Shown piece by piece: positions 49,322 to 61,554 of a stretch of DNA of 64,000 bases. Source of the stretch: Eunapius fragilis (taxonomy: Eukaryota > Porifera > Demospongiae > Spongillida > Spongillidae); contig OY811987.1 in assembly GCA_963681505.1 (NCBI GenBank), forward strand, positions 2,728,124 to 2,792,123. The letters run 5' to 3'. The translations under genes and the position numbers were made by a program. The notes beneath the pieces were generated by a model, which saw only the letters and a program-made list of their open reading frames with translations, did no database searches and had not been told where the DNA came from. The number at the start of each line of letters is the position of its first letter. The stretch's first letter is position 1.

Positions 49322-50740
49322 TCCAGTCTAAAGGGAACTTGGACCTGAGGATATCCATTTTGGAGAACAGCTTACAGCCGAGCAGCAAGGAACATTACGG
49401 GCTCTGCTAGGCGATTTCTCGTCTGTGATGAGCAATACACCTGGACAGACTACTCTGATTGAACATCGTATCGAGACGGGGACTGCTCGTCCAGTGAAAC
49501 TACCACCATATCGCATTCCACACGCATATAGGCGGTGGAGAAAGAGATATAGGAGATGCTGGTGGAAGGGATCATCAAACCTTCAATGAGTGGTGTTCCC
49601 CGATTGTTCCTGTGAAAAAGGATGGCTATCTCCGCTTGTGCGTGGACTACAGACGGCTGAATAGCATCTCACAATCTGACACCTAACCTATGCCCTGTGT
49701 GGATGATCTCATCGATCAGCTAGGAGGTGCACATTACATCACTACCATGGACTTGACCCGCGTGCGGTTACTGGCAGGTTCCAGTCTCAGAAAATGTCAA
49801 GCAGATGACGGCATTTGCAACACCCTTTGGACTCTACCAGTTTAATCGAATGCCGTTTGGACTGAAGGGAGCGCCAGCTACCTCTCAGAGGCTGGTTGAC
49901 TGGGTTATACGTAATATGGAGAGTGTTTGCTATTGATGATCTGATTATATCCGGCAAGTTGTGGGAAGAGCACATTAGCCATATTAGAACTGTGTTGGAA
50001 AGACTTAAGGGGGCGAGGCTGACAGCAAAGCTGTCGAAGTGTTGTTTTGGGACAACACGTACATATTTGGGCCATGTAGCTGGCACTGGGGTTGTTCGCC
50101 CAGAACCGTCAAAGGTGCACGTTGTGCTGACCTTTCCCATTCCAGCTACCAAGACACATGTGCGCGTGTTCCTGGGACTAACTGGCTACTATTGGCGCTT
50201 CATTCCAAACTTTGCATCACTGGCCGCTCCGTTAACAGATCTGATGATGAAGTCTGCTCTGATGCAAGTGCAATGGAAGAACAGAGCAACCAGGCATTTG
50301 AGGACCTGAAGAATCATCTGTGTCTTCACCAGTACTCCAGAGCCTAGATTTTGAGAAGCCATTTATACTACAAAAAGATGCTTCTGATCAAGGATTGGGA
50401 GCTGTGCTACGCCAAAGAAACAACAGTGGCAGGGATCATCTGGTCGCCTACTATAGCAGAAAGTTGCTACCATGAGAAGAGAGGTACTCTACTATCGAAA
50501 AGGAGTGCCTCGCTATAAAAGTGTCAATGCTCCACTTCCGGACCTATCTGATGGGCTGCCAGTTCACCATTGAGACTGATCACTGGTCACTGCTATGGAT
50601 GGACAAGTAGAAGGACAGCAATTCGAAGCTAACCCATTGGAGTCTGTCATTACAGCCTTTTGACTTTACGGTCACACACCGTAAAGGACCTAAAAATGGA
50701 AATGCAGATGGTCTATCGAGGATGCCATGGGGTGAAGACG
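49322..50740 (+). pseudogene. Reverse transcriptase and RNase H of gypsy copy 2
   Basis: Broken frames give EHRIETGTARPVKLPPYRIP, RLCVDYRRLNSIS, LGGAHYITTMDLTR, FGLYQFNRMPFGLKGAPA, AIDDLIISG (YIDD box with Tyr lost), LTAKLSKCCFG and FLGLTGYYWRFIPNFA. The RNase H part (50350-50740) has DASDQGLGAVLRQ, STIEKECLAIK, TIETDHWSLLW and NADGLSRMPW. Domain order RT then RNase H is normal; its place after integrase is not. Several stops. Confidence 0.85.
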
Positions 50741-50760
50741 CAGCAACCAAACTTGCTGCT

Positions 50761-50774
50761 GAAGGAGGGAGGAA
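50761..50774 (+). other. Polypurine tract of copy 2
   Basis: GAAGGAGGGAGGAA lies directly before a TGTGAAGG that starts the probable 3' LTR. Confidence 0.6.
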
Positions 50775-51096
50775 TGTGAAGGACTGCATGGGAACCAGTC
50801 CTCCTTGTACATATGCAAGGTCAATAACCTGAATACCCTGAGTCGAAGTGTTAATTAATTCCATTCACTGGAGGCCCAACACATTCGAAGAGTCTAGATG
50901 GACACTTCCTTTTGTCTATTGTACTGGGCCATACTAACTTTGTGTGTGCAAGCACCTTTTCCCTCTGTGATTTATTCATAAGTTGATAACTATTGAGCTT
51001 TGCTATTGTGCTGGCTGTGCATACTTCTACTGGGCTGACCTTGGACCGTGACACTTGCATAAAACTATCACCCATTCAATCGCACACTGATTAGCA
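50775..51096 (+). mobile_element. Probable 3' LTR of gypsy copy 2
   Basis: The 322-bp segment starts TG after the polypurine tract and can end CA (TTAGCA) just before the older integrase sequence resumes. There is no second LTR copy in the window to confirm the borders. Confidence 0.5.
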
Positions 51097-51600
51097 TGTC
51101 GGCAAAAACTATCCACAAGCTACCTATGGAGTGGGATAAATGTCTTAATTAAGATGGTATGCATAGTTTATAATACCTCTGCTCACCCTTCAACATGTTT
51201 GATACCATTTTTCTTGACGTCAGCGCAACAAGCCAAGCTTCCACTTGTGGCTCTACACCAAATGAACTCCAGCCAGTTTGCAAGTATGCAAAGAATCTGA
51301 AGAGGAGCTTGGAAGATGCATACTCAAAACTCTGGAATCATCTTGGTACTACTGTCGAGAGGTAGGAGGGTTATGATTTGAAAGTGCACAGGAAAGCGTT
51401 CAAGAATGGTGACTTCATGAGGCTGCAAAACCGGGTCGTGGGTCAAGGAAAGGCTACGAAATTGCACTGTTCGTGGAGTGAACCATTTAAAAGACACAAG
51501 ATGCACTTGCAAGAAGTGGAAGACTGTACCATTTTGATCGACTAAAGCCATGCCCAGGGAATATATGACTGAATGACTCTAATGTTGAGAAACCGCAAGT
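51097..51600 (+). pseudogene. Old gypsy integrase, end of core and C-terminal domain
   Basis: Frames give KLPMEWDKCLN, YNTSAHPSTCLIPFF, YAKNLKRSLEDAYSKLWNHL, LKVHRKAFKNGDFMRL, KLHCSWSEPFK and HFDRLKPCPG. This is the standard end of a gypsy integrase with its basic tail, and it fits the family seen at 46204-46455. Copy 2 lies between the two halves. Confidence 0.7.
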
Positions 51601-53380
51601 GGCACCACAGAACAATGTCCTCCCAAGGAACAGGCCTCTACCTACAGGATGACAGTTGCACATATTTGACGATGATGATGACATGGATGGTGAAACAGAG
51701 AATGCTGAACCTGTTGAGAGTGATGCGCCGGGAACTAGCCCCTGAACCCTTATGCGGCTGGGTATCGGCCATCAGCGAGCTACCCAACGAGAGATCGACA
51801 ACCTCCATGCTAATACGGCAGACCTCCCTGCTCATAACTCTGTTCATGGGAAGGGGAACGATGTAATGAGATGCTGACGTAGTTATACATGAGATCACAT
51901 ACATGCACCTTTTATGCGCTTGTACAAATGTTGTACGTGTACACTACAATATAGTTCTTGCTTCCATTCCTTGATAGCTACAGTACTAGTGCTGCTACCC
52001 TTACACTGACATTTAATAGATGATGACACTACACTTCTGAACAGTAATATTACATCGCCAGTTTTGAGACCACTCAAATAGTGTTAAAGAAAATGGGGAA
52101 ACAGAGTCAGAATGGTGAGCAAATTAGAGTGCAGTGTCTCGATCTGAAAATATTTTGACCCAAAATCGTAGCATTAAACAATCAGAAAGATAATTGGAAC
52201 AGTAGGGGACCAAGTACTGAACATTGACTAGTTACTGGTTGATATGTGGATAACAAGTGAAGTGACAAATGTAGTGTCGATAAGTGATAAAGATACATTT
52301 AGGAAAGAAGTCATGGCACCCCACTTTAAACAGGAGCTTTTGCTTTTTGTGAAAAAAACTGACTCTAAGGCTCTAAGGCCTTACAAAAATCAATATACAC
52401 ATGGTTCAATTTTAAATTCATTGTCAGCGAAGAGAGTCAATTCATTAATTGTGGCTAAAAACTGTGGACAAGTAAGATCATTTGGTATATGGATTCATAG
52501 AAAGCTTACATCCCATCACTATATATTCAAGTACAAATTGCTAGTGTCTTTATGATACCACGGTTTTTTAAAAGCAGTAACACTTGAATGTGCTTGGGGA
52601 AATGGAGCTTCTTAGAAGACACAAAGTGCATAGGACCACCAACCAGTCAATGTTGAGAAGGTAACACAAGTGTGATTTAAAAGTACCATTTTAAGGTTCA
52701 CTGCAGGATTGGTTACATGTATATAGCCATCTAATTTCGATTATCCTCAGGCTGGACTGTACCTGTTAGTGCTGTCTGTATGGCCAGTGGCATGTATCCT
52801 ACAAAGTGGGCTTACTCAGGTTGTCAACTGCCCCACTTGTGATACTACATTGTAAATGTATTGATCTGGTGATAGTTTCTCACCATAAGTTGGTCAATGA
52901 TCTTTCAGTTTGGACCAATTTGCTATATATCTTGTAGCCATGCGTTTGCCGAATTCTTGATTACATGTCCTGCTCTCCATACAAAAATGCTATAAACTCA
53001 TTGTTTTTGAAATTTTTGTAATGTTAAATTGGCTATGGCTATAAAATTTCATACACAATACATCATTACACTGTAAGGTTATATGACCTCAATTTGTATA
53101 ACATATGGTACTCCTAAGTATACAATTTAAACATTTCACAAACCCCAAACGTCATGTATTTGTGTAATATATCTACATGTAATCATAACTAAGATGGATA
53201 TAAAACAAAACAAAACCCATGATTAATAATTGAGCATGTCAACTACATGTACTAAGACAAAGAGCAGACATTATGAAATGAATGATCGAAATTTTCAAAC
53301 AAATGACACAAATTTAGAAAACTACATTTATATACCAAATTAAGTTGTATATTATGGAGGCGTATTTACAGTTTACGTGT
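51601..53380. other. Unassigned stretch, includes one 103-codon frame
   Basis: The plus frame at 52244-52555 (starts MWITSEVTNVVSISDKDTF, basic, no domain known to me) could be a remnant of an element. The rest is AT-rich DNA with no supported feature. Confidence 0.35.
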
Positions 53381-53394
53381 AAATCACTTAACCT

Positions 53395-53516
53395 GTTGGG
53401 CTAAGCCCTTCAGCCCTTTTGAGATCCTTTTCGGCATCTTCATATCTGTTCAGGTGTACACAGGCAGTCCCCCTCCTGAACAATGCCTTAGTGTTGTTGG
53501 GATCAGCAGCTAATAC
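53395..53516 (-). CDS. TPR exon of a TTC9-like protein (downstream exon)
   Basis: On the minus strand, after a pyrimidine-rich TGCGTCTTTGCCAG acceptor, the frame VLAADPNNTKALFRRGTACV, HLNRYEDAEKDLKRAEGLSP follows. It is one complete tetratricopeptide unit with the A/G-x-F/L-R-R-G-x-A spacing. It ends at a possible GTTAAG donor (53394) or at the stop just after. The entry phase (0) differs from the exit phase (1) of the upstream exon at 57656, so at least one short exon lies between. TPR units bind protein tails such as those of Hsp90/Hsp70. Confidence 0.7.
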
Positions 53517-53699
53517 CTGGCAAAGACGCAGGTGTAGGGAAAAAGATGGTTCAACCCAGAAATTACCTACCAAAAATGCATACATGTATGTCCCACTGGC
53601 ATGCACAAGGCAACCCTCCAGAACCAGCACCAAAACATTAGTACTCCCCTTCAACTACCTCCCCTTTCACTCCGTCCCCTCCTCAGAGATGAAGCCAAA

Positions 53700-55100
53700 C
53701 CCTTAAGGACTTTTCTCTCATTACAGATGAAGACACATTACTAAGAATGGTTTTTTAAAAGATTTTTGAGGAAGTAGTATTACCTCAAACGTTATCTATT
53801 GGCCCTGTGCTTTAGAAAAATATACATATATTCAATCAAATAATCGTGACACGGTTTCCTGCCAAAATATGGGAAATTTTCCTCCAGTTCTGTCAACATG
53901 CATGCTTGGGAACACAGCCCAAGGTTAGAAGCTGTTAAGGTCGTGAACACGACCCGATAATGTTCTTGAACTCACTAACCAGCAGTGTCCATCACATCCC
54001 TGCTATGTAACCAAAGCTTGTGAGCGTGATGGCATAAGGAGAATGCAAAACTGAAATGATGAACAGTGCCAAGAGATAGGCTGCAGGGTTTGCATCCCTC
54101 TAGTGGTTCAGCCTTTTGGGGGTGTTAGGGACCCGGCACCCAGTGTAGCATATCTAGACTCACAGGACAACTGGCCGTGAATGTACTCAAGTCCATCACT
54201 AATATGGCAGACTAAACTTGACCGTTGTAAGAGCAAACACCAGGGCAATACTGAATATGTGTTTGCGTAATTGTGCGTGCGTATGTGTGTGGAAGGAGGG
54301 TATGTGTGTGAATGTTGCGTTTTGCTGCTGGACAGGGTTACCTATTTGGGCATGTCTATTTTAAATCAAGAACACTTTATCAAATACAAGCACTTATTAT
54401 ACTATTTGCCTGCGTACACACTCTAGTGTGTTAGTGCTCTGCTTGTAACGCATCGCTAACAATATAATATAATATATATTAACTTGAAAAAATCATAACC
54501 ACTAATCAAAATTTGTTTTGCATTAATTAATTATTATTTGCTTGGGTACATTAAAAACGTGAAAACCCAGAAATTTTGAAAAATGCAATGTCAATTCATC
54601 AGGGCAGTACTGAATAAGAAATGTGCTATGACAGCATTTGGCTAAGAATGCATGTTGACTGTGGGTACTGTGATAACATGATTGGAGAGACAGGGCTTTG
54701 TAACACCACCACTACATGGTGAGCAGTGTACAGTTACATGTAACGAAGTTTATAGTATCATGTGTGTTATGTGCTCGGTTCTTTGTTTTGACCGGCTTCC
54801 TTTGTCTGCTTTGGTACTGATGCATGGGGGTAGAAATCACATTTATTCATTCCCAGCTTCTTGAAGACAAAATAAATTAATAAGTGTGCATCAGATGATA
54901 TTAGCAGGTTAAAGTGCAATTTGTAAGAAATCATCTGCTCAGCATTGTAGTACCTGTGAGGGGGCTGCACCAAGTGGGTGCTGTGATGCATTTATGAATG
55001 GCCATCCCAAGACAAGTGGGGCTACTTCAGGATCTGGGCCTGAATCATGTGCCATCATTCATTTAACACTATCTCCACACTTCCCACCCACACTATATAC
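53700..55100. other. Intron/intergenic sequence of the TPR gene
   Basis: No exon was recognised here. It is AT-rich with no repeat of note. Confidence 0.35.
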
Positions 55101-55115
55101 ACTTCCCCACACCAG

Positions 55116-55370
55116 CACACTATCCCCACCCCATACCACGCACCCTCACTGTACGCCCACTATCCCCACCCCATACCACGCACCCTCACTGTACGCCCAC
55201 TATCCCCACCCCATACCATGCACCCTCACTGTACGCCCACTATCCCCACCCCATACCACGCACCCTCACTGTACGCCCACTATCCCCACCCCATACCACG
55301 CACCCTCACTGTACGCCCACTATCCCCACCCCATACCATGCACCCTCACTGTACGCCCACTATCCCCACA
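55116..55370. repeat. 40-bp minisatellite, about 6 units
   Basis: The unit TATCCCCACCCCATACCACG, CACCCTCACTGTACGCCCAC is repeated head to tail with only C/T changes. It lies within the presumed large intron of the TPR gene. Confidence 0.95.
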
Positions 55371-55445
55371 CCCTCACACCTTACATTATTAGCATGGGTG
55401 AGTGCCTTCTCCCATTCCTCAGTCTTCACAAAGCATGCTGTATGA

Positions 55446-56105
55446 TGAGGGGGAGTGATATGGTGAGGGGGAGGGGGAGGGGGAGAGATATGGTGAGGAG
55501 GAGATATGGTGAGGGGGAGATATGGTGAGGGGGAGATATGGTGAGGGGGAGATATGGTGAGGGGGAGATATGGTGAGGGGAGAGATATGGTGAGGGGGAG
55601 AGATATGGTGAGGGGGAGATATGGTGAGGGGGAGATATGGTGAGGGGGAGATATGGTGAGGGGGAGAGATATGGTGAGTGGAGAGATATGGTGAGGGGGA
55701 GATATGGTGATGAAGGGAGAGATATGGTGAGGGGAGAGATATGATGAGGGGGAGAGATATGATGAGGGGGAGAGATATGGTGAGGGGGAGAGATATGGTG
55801 AGGGGGAGATATGGTGAGGGGGAGAGATATGGTGAGGGGGAGATATGGTGAGGGGGAGATATGGTGAGGGGAGAGATATGGTGAGGGGGAGAGATATGGT
55901 GAGGGGAGAGATATGATGAGGGGGAGAGATATGATGAGGGGGAGAGATATGGTGAGGGGGAGAGATATGGTGAGGGGGAGAGATATGGTGACGGGGAGAG
56001 ATATGGTGAGGGGGAGAGATATGGTGAGGGGGAGAGATGTGTATGGTGAGGGGGAGATATGGTGAGGGGAGAGATATGGTGAGGGGAGAGATATGGTGAG
56101 GGGGA
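55446..56105. repeat. ATATGGTGAGGGGGAGA minisatellite, about 40 units
   Basis: Units of 14-19 bp vary in the number of G and GA. The Ser-Pro-Tyr-Leu frame across it is an artefact. Confidence 0.95.
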
Positions 56106-56428
56106 GAAATAGTTACATGTCAACATCTCAGACAATATCATACACATATACACATATGTACACACATACTCAAACGTACACAAAGACGACATACATATTT
56201 ACATGTACAATACCCACTTATTCATTAGACTTTTGCAGATCTATGATACATAATCAAGCTATAAAACAGATTAATGAATATTCTCTCAGATTAAAGGCCC
56301 GGGATTTTGGGCTTGGTTAGGAAACCAAGCCCATGAGGGAAATGGTAGCAATGTGCAGAACTGTACACAAGTGCAGGGCTGGGGACCTGTTACATCCTAA
56401 CCATTCCAACCTCCTTTGGTTCCTATAC

Positions 56429-56550
56429 GACCTCTACATCACTTCCACTGACCTCCACATCACTTCCACTGACCTCTACATCACTTCCACTGACCTCTAA
56501 ATCACTTCCACTGACCTCCACATCACCTCCACTGACCTCTACATCACTTC
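56429..56550. repeat. 21-bp minisatellite, about 6 units
   Basis: TGACCTCTACATCACTTCCAC is repeated with few changes. Confidence 0.9.
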
Positions 56551-56624
56551 CATTGCCTCGAAAAGCAAACACAACCGATTTATATACGCACATGCACACG
56601 TCATTGTGTGTATGCCTGACACAC

Positions 56625-56880
56625 AAATGCACACACCTACCCACTCACTCAGCCTGACACACATATGCACACACCTACCCACTCACTCAGCCTGACACAC
56701 ATATGCACACACCTACCCACTCACTCAGCCTGACACACATATGCACACATCTACCCACTCACTCAGCCTGACACACATATGCACACACCTACCACTCAAA
56801 CAGCCTGACACACAAATGTCCACACCTACCCACTCACTCAGCCTGACACACAAATGCACACACCTACCCACTCACTCACT
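56625..56880. repeat. 38-bp CA-rich minisatellite, about 6 units
   Basis: Units join CCTGACACACATATGCACAC and ACCTACCCACTCACTCAG. A (CA)n run follows at about 57030-57067. Confidence 0.92.
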
Positions 56881-57025
56881 GGCATGCAAAACATGCCCAC
56901 ACAAATGTACACAACACACACACATGAACACATAGACACATTCACAGGCACACACACACCCATGCATACATAAACACGTTCACAGGCAAAAGCACACACA
57001 TGCACACACAACCATGCACACGTAA

Positions 57026-57069
<44 letters not shown>

Positions 57070-57286
57070 TGGATATAGGAGCAAAGAGCCCTTAGGTATC
57101 TAAAGGAGTAAGTGTTGTGTCATCACCCAATCTACAGCTGCATGCAGTTGAGAATTACTGTGTAATGATCTTGTCCTGTTTCGCACGCGTGTCAATTCTT
57201 TAACTGGTAGTACTAGGAGCAAGCAGCTGTTTCTGCGTGGGGTCGGCCGACATGAGAAGTTACCCCATGTATAAACACTCACCTAG

Positions 57287-57493
57287 GGGCATCTCCAAAG
57301 TATTTTGGAAAAGATAACGTCATTTTGACATTTCATTATACCCCCCCCTCGTAATGTCATTGATATCCCAGGTTGTGGGAATCCGGAAGCGATTTTTTTA
57401 TTCAGTATAATCTGAAAACTTCATGTGTCTGAACCCCCCCCCCCCCTAACGTTGAGGTGACGTTATCTTTTCCAAAATAGTTTGGAGACGCCC
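57287..57493. mobile_element. MITE-like element with about 40-bp inverted ends
   Basis: GGGCATCTCCAAAGTATTTT with GGAAAAGATAACGTCA returns inverted at 57450-57493 with a few changes. The interior has two C runs and no coding content. Confidence 0.8.
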
Positions 57494-57509
57494 ACTTAGC
57501 CTTTGTAGA

Positions 57510-57582
57510 CACCTCCTCTGGGTGGTGCACCTATGCCACAAAAGTTCCTCTGGGTGGTGCACCTATGACACAAAAGTTCCTC
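57510..57582. repeat. Two 36-bp direct repeats
   Basis: TCCTCTGGGTGGTGCACCTA, TGCCACAAAAGT occurs twice in tandem with one change. Confidence 0.85.
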
Positions 57583-57655
57583 TGCTCCTTTTAACTGCGA
57601 GCTCCTCTTATCTAAGGTGGTGGTTATCTATGACATGAAATGTGCATGCACAAAC

Positions 57656-57973
57656 CTGCTAGATTGTTGGACAAGGCAATGGTGAGCTTCTTGGCAGACT
57701 CCTCCTCTGCTGCGGTGGCGTGCTGCGCTCTGTTCATGAGTCCACTCAGGTCACCGCTAAGCTTGTTAGCCACAGCTCTCGCATAGAGCAGTGCGTTGTG
57801 GTACTTCCTGAGGGCACCTCTGAAGTTCTGTCCCTCGAATAACTTGTTACCCTCCTCCCTGAGCTCGTTTGCTTTGAGGAGCTGGGCGGCTGCGGTCTGA
57901 GGCAGCTGCGAACCCTTTCCTGTGGGCTGGGCACCATAACCTTGATGGAACATACCATACATGTACGTGTACC
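57656..57973 (-). CDS. TPR exon of a TTC9-like protein (upstream exon)
   Basis: The minus frame contains AAAQLLKANELREEGNKLFE, GQNFRGALRKYHNALLYARA, then an 18-residue insert, and ESAKKLTIALSNNLA. The first TPR, with REEGNKLF and A-x-x-K-Y-x-x-A-L, is typical of TTC9/FKBP-type TPR domains. A LTIALSNNLA start of the second repeat leads to a donor at 57655 (phase 1). The acceptor may be at 57974 (GCTCACAGCAG). The Met-containing first exon further upstream was not identified. The protein is probably cytosolic. Naming as TTC9-like rests on the pattern and is tentative. Confidence 0.65.
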
Positions 57974-58076
57974 TGCTGTGAGCTTCCGTAAAAAGCGAAT
58001 GTTTACCCATATGACCATAACAAATGAATACATGCAATGAAAAAGCTACAACGGTCAATGCAGTTCTGTTTATCAA

Positions 58077-58700
58077 TTATATAGATATCCTAGTACGAGG
58101 CTGGTGCACGCCATCTTTGAACTATGTACCACTGGCCTGATGGCATAATACAGTACCTGTACCACTAAGGTTGTTGGTTAAAAGTAGCATTGTGAATGGC
58201 ACAGACTGTTTATCCGACGTCCTATTCGTCGGTCCTTAAGTCTTTCCCTGCTGTGCTCTACACTTGGCTGCATTGCCTACGAATATCTTCAATGTACCAT
58301 GCAAACACAACGTTTCTTTTAATTTATCGGGACAACATCCCAACTTTTTATGCGATGTACAAACTCACTGTACTACGTGTAGCTGAAGGTTTAGCTTCCT
58401 CTACCTCCATTTCATGAGGTGACGCCATTATATTGGGTCACGAACGATTATTAAAATTTTATAATTTGTGATAGTTCCTCTTCCTAACTTGTTAGCTAAT
58501 ACAAATACGAATATGTTTAGTATACGTATCATGTCATTCTCCTGCATCCTACTATTAATGTTTTTTTATTTTACCAAACATTCTTCTGTTATTTATTTAT
58601 TCATATATAATTCTCAACACCACCTTGTCTCAGCAATTCAGTTGTTTAATTCTTCTGTACCACCATAAGAGGCAGTTAACTCAGGCACTTCTAGTTGACT
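58077..58700. other. Intergenic stretch
   Basis: No gene is recognised. Confidence 0.4.
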
Positions 58701-58739
58701 CTGTCACCCAAAGGAGCCTCTTCAAGGTTCTTATGTACA

Positions 58740-59130
58740 TGTCCTCCACCACTATCAAGTTAAGGCTCGCCTGCTGACTGTACCTACCCCTTCATGCAGC
58801 ATCATGGCTGTTTGTTACTCCTTCAGAGGGTCTTGGTCTCCATCTTGACCCTTCCCAATTTCGGGTTGCCATTCAGTGGAGACTGGGGCCTGGAGGCTTC
58901 ATATGGTTCCTGTTGCCTATTGTGCCCTGAGATTGCCCTGGACCCACCTGGTCATCACGCTGTGGTTTCATGGTTTCCAACCTCACCACATTCTGCAAAA
59001 GTTACCTGAAGCCAAACTCACTTCAAGAACGAGATCTGTATTAAGCAGATGGATGGCTTTGAGGTCAAATGCTGCATGGTGGGAGAGGGATCAGTTTGGC
59101 ACCGGTACATCATCTGGACATTTCTAAGGC
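58740..59130 (+). pseudogene. Retroelement C-terminal fragment, copy E
   Basis: The plus strand gives GLGLHLDPSQFRVAIQWRLG in one frame and CLLCPEIALDPPGHHAV in another, the same motif pair as copies A and C. It is frame-broken. Confidence 0.6.
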
Positions 59131-59377
59131 AGGCATTAGAGCATAGGTTGGCAAAACAGTCTCTAAGCTTTTTGTGCTGTGCGATAGTGGGGTCACCTCC
59201 AGACTGACATAATTATTGGCTGGTTGAATCTCAACCTTATTCATGCCAACCCAACAGCTGTCCTCTAGCAGAGCTCCACCATCATAGATGTATTTTGCAT
59301 ACTGTCTATACATGTAATATTAACATTATTGTTATCATTATTATTGGATAAGTACTATACAGAAGCAAGAATAATAT

Positions 59378-59560
59378 AATATACAACACGTGGCAAAATA
59401 CATCTATGGTGGTGGAGCTATCCTAGAGAGAACAGCTGTTGAGTTGGCACGGACTATGTTGAGGTTCGACCGGCCATAGATCTCATGGTGTACAATGGAC
59501 TTTGGTCTCCACATAGAGGTGGTAAGTCTGGAGGCAATTGTGGCAATGATGAATTAAAAA
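59378..59560 (-). pseudogene. Retroelement tail fragment, copy F
   Basis: The minus strand reads EIYGRSNLNIVRANSTAVLSR, the terminal motif of the family, followed by an AT-rich region. It resembles 8540-8720. Confidence 0.65.
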
Positions 59561-60540
59561 AAATAAAAATAAAAATGATCACATTAGCAGTACATTGCGT
59601 CATCCCACATGCCAGTAACCTTCAACGATCTTGCAAGGTTAGCCCTGACATTTGCTTGCACAAGTATGATGCTGAGCCAGCCATACAGATACCCCAAAAC
59701 TTGGGATTTGCTGCAATTTGTGAGGATGTCTTCTTGCATGGCTATGCAAGAGCGTTGCATGTCGTTTCACCGCAGGCTCCATTAAAAGCTAGTGGAGCAC
59801 ACTGCAAAACAAGTTCCCCGAGCACTTTGCACCATTGTGTTCGTGTTTTATTGATTCTGCAGCTTTTTGCAGCAGCTCGTTAAACACATGAATTTTTTCG
59901 TGGTCACTCAGTGGCTCACAGCCTCCTGCACTATCTTTTGTTGCTATCTGGTAACAATTAAAATTTCTAAAGCCAGAAGCAGTGTGTATGTGAAGTTGAT
60001 TTAACTGGCAACTCTCAGACTGTCTTCCGTTTACACTCGTGGCATGCATGTATATTTGCTGCGGTGAGCAGAGGGAAGATCCCTCAAATAAGAGACCCAG
60101 ACAGTTAAACAATACAAGTGGGTCTGGGTACGAGACACAAAACCTCAGCAGCAATTTAGAATTTCACGATATGGCATCGGCGTGTCACTCTCCCAGCATT
60201 CCTCGCAGTAAGTCGGCCTCATGTACGTAGTTCTGTGGTGCAACAGCGTTACGGCATCGTAGTGGTGGGTTTAATCGACAGCCGCTCCCGCCAATTAATT
60301 AATTATTTAACTTACTACTGCTCGCAGCTTGGACGTCTCCGCGCGGGTACTAGCACTAGTAATGCAGTGGGGTAGTAGGAGTGCGTACGAATGGCAATGC
60401 GACAATCAAGATGAACAGCGATGGGGTGTTAAACGGCACGAATTCATGGTTGTTGATAATTAGCAAGGTGTGTACAACTCGAAATCCTGTGACATCATTC
60501 GTCACCTCTTAAAGAGTCCTGTGTATGCTCGTTTGTAGGG
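59561..60540. other. Region upstream of START gene C
   Basis: It must hold the first exon of the START C gene. One candidate begins at ATG 60362 (MQWGSRSAYEWQCDN...) and could end at a GTGTTA donor near 60427 in phase 1, which would fit, but support is weak. A minus-strand frame at 59789-60154 has no domain known to me. Confidence 0.3.
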
Positions 60541-60545
60541 GTTTG

Positions 60546-60618
<73 letters not shown>

Positions 60619-60660
60619 TGTGTGTGTGCGTGTTTGTATGTGTGTTTGTGTGTGCGCGCA
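60546..60660. repeat. (GT)n microsatellite
   Basis: A long GT run with a few TTT/CG interruptions towards its end. Confidence 0.95.
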
Positions 60661-60764
60661 CATTTATGTGTGTGTATATATTATGTTGTTTGTGTACTAA
60701 TATTCTAGTGTAAATTCATGTGTGGAATGAACGGTTGTGGCTGCGCTTATTTCCTATACTCCAG

Positions 60765-61513
60765 GAGCAAACGGTGATGTAGACTGGAAGACTCTTGGTA
60801 CGCTACTAACAGCTGATGTCCTGGGACAGGTGAGCACCCGCTGGTGACGGGTGTGAGAGGGATTCATGTTGTATGCACCTACCAAGAGGGCCTCTCTTTA
60901 TGAACAACATGTCATCCATAATGAGTAATGAACACAAATGTAGACCAAAAGGGTGGGGGAGGGGGGGGGGGGGGGGGGGAGGGGGGGGGCAGTGGGCATG
61001 TAAGCTATATGGTCACATGTTTCCTTTACAAAGGTCATTGAGGTGTCCTATGTAGACACACACTATGGACATCAACATCATCATCTTCAACCCAATACTG
61101 ACTGGGAGTGAGCAATGTATCTGTGCACCACATGCATGAACTGGGATGACCAGATGCATGAACTGGGATGACCAGATGCATGAACTGGGATGACCAGATG
61201 CATGAACTGGAATGACCAGATGCATGAACTGGGATGACCAGATGCATGAACTGGGATGACCAGATGCATGAACTGGAATGACCAGATGCATGAACTGGGA
61301 TGACCAGATGCATGAACTGGAATTGACCGCATGCATGAACTGGACTGACCAGATGCATGAACTGGACTGACCAGATGCATGAACTGGAATGACCAGATAC
61401 ATGAACTGGAATGACCAGATGCATGAACTTCTTAAGAGATGGGTGTGGTATGAAGTGTGATACTTCTGAGATGCTGTGCCAGTGAATGGTGATATTTGTA
61501 TCCATTTGCTGGT

Positions 61514-61554
<41 letters not shown>

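Noticed and set aside
55047-55445. CRISPR-like array of 40-bp repeats
   Set aside because: Units are head to tail without spacers, in animal DNA with no cas genes. It is a minisatellite.
55419-56192. 257-codon Ser-Pro-Tyr-Leu-rich frame
   Set aside because: It translates a simple GGTGAGGGGGAGATAT repeat; length and composition follow the repeat.
56309-56332. GGGCTTGGTT hairpin resembling an intrinsic terminator
   Set aside because: Intrinsic terminators are not expected in animal nuclear DNA, and no T run follows. It may be a chance small palindrome.
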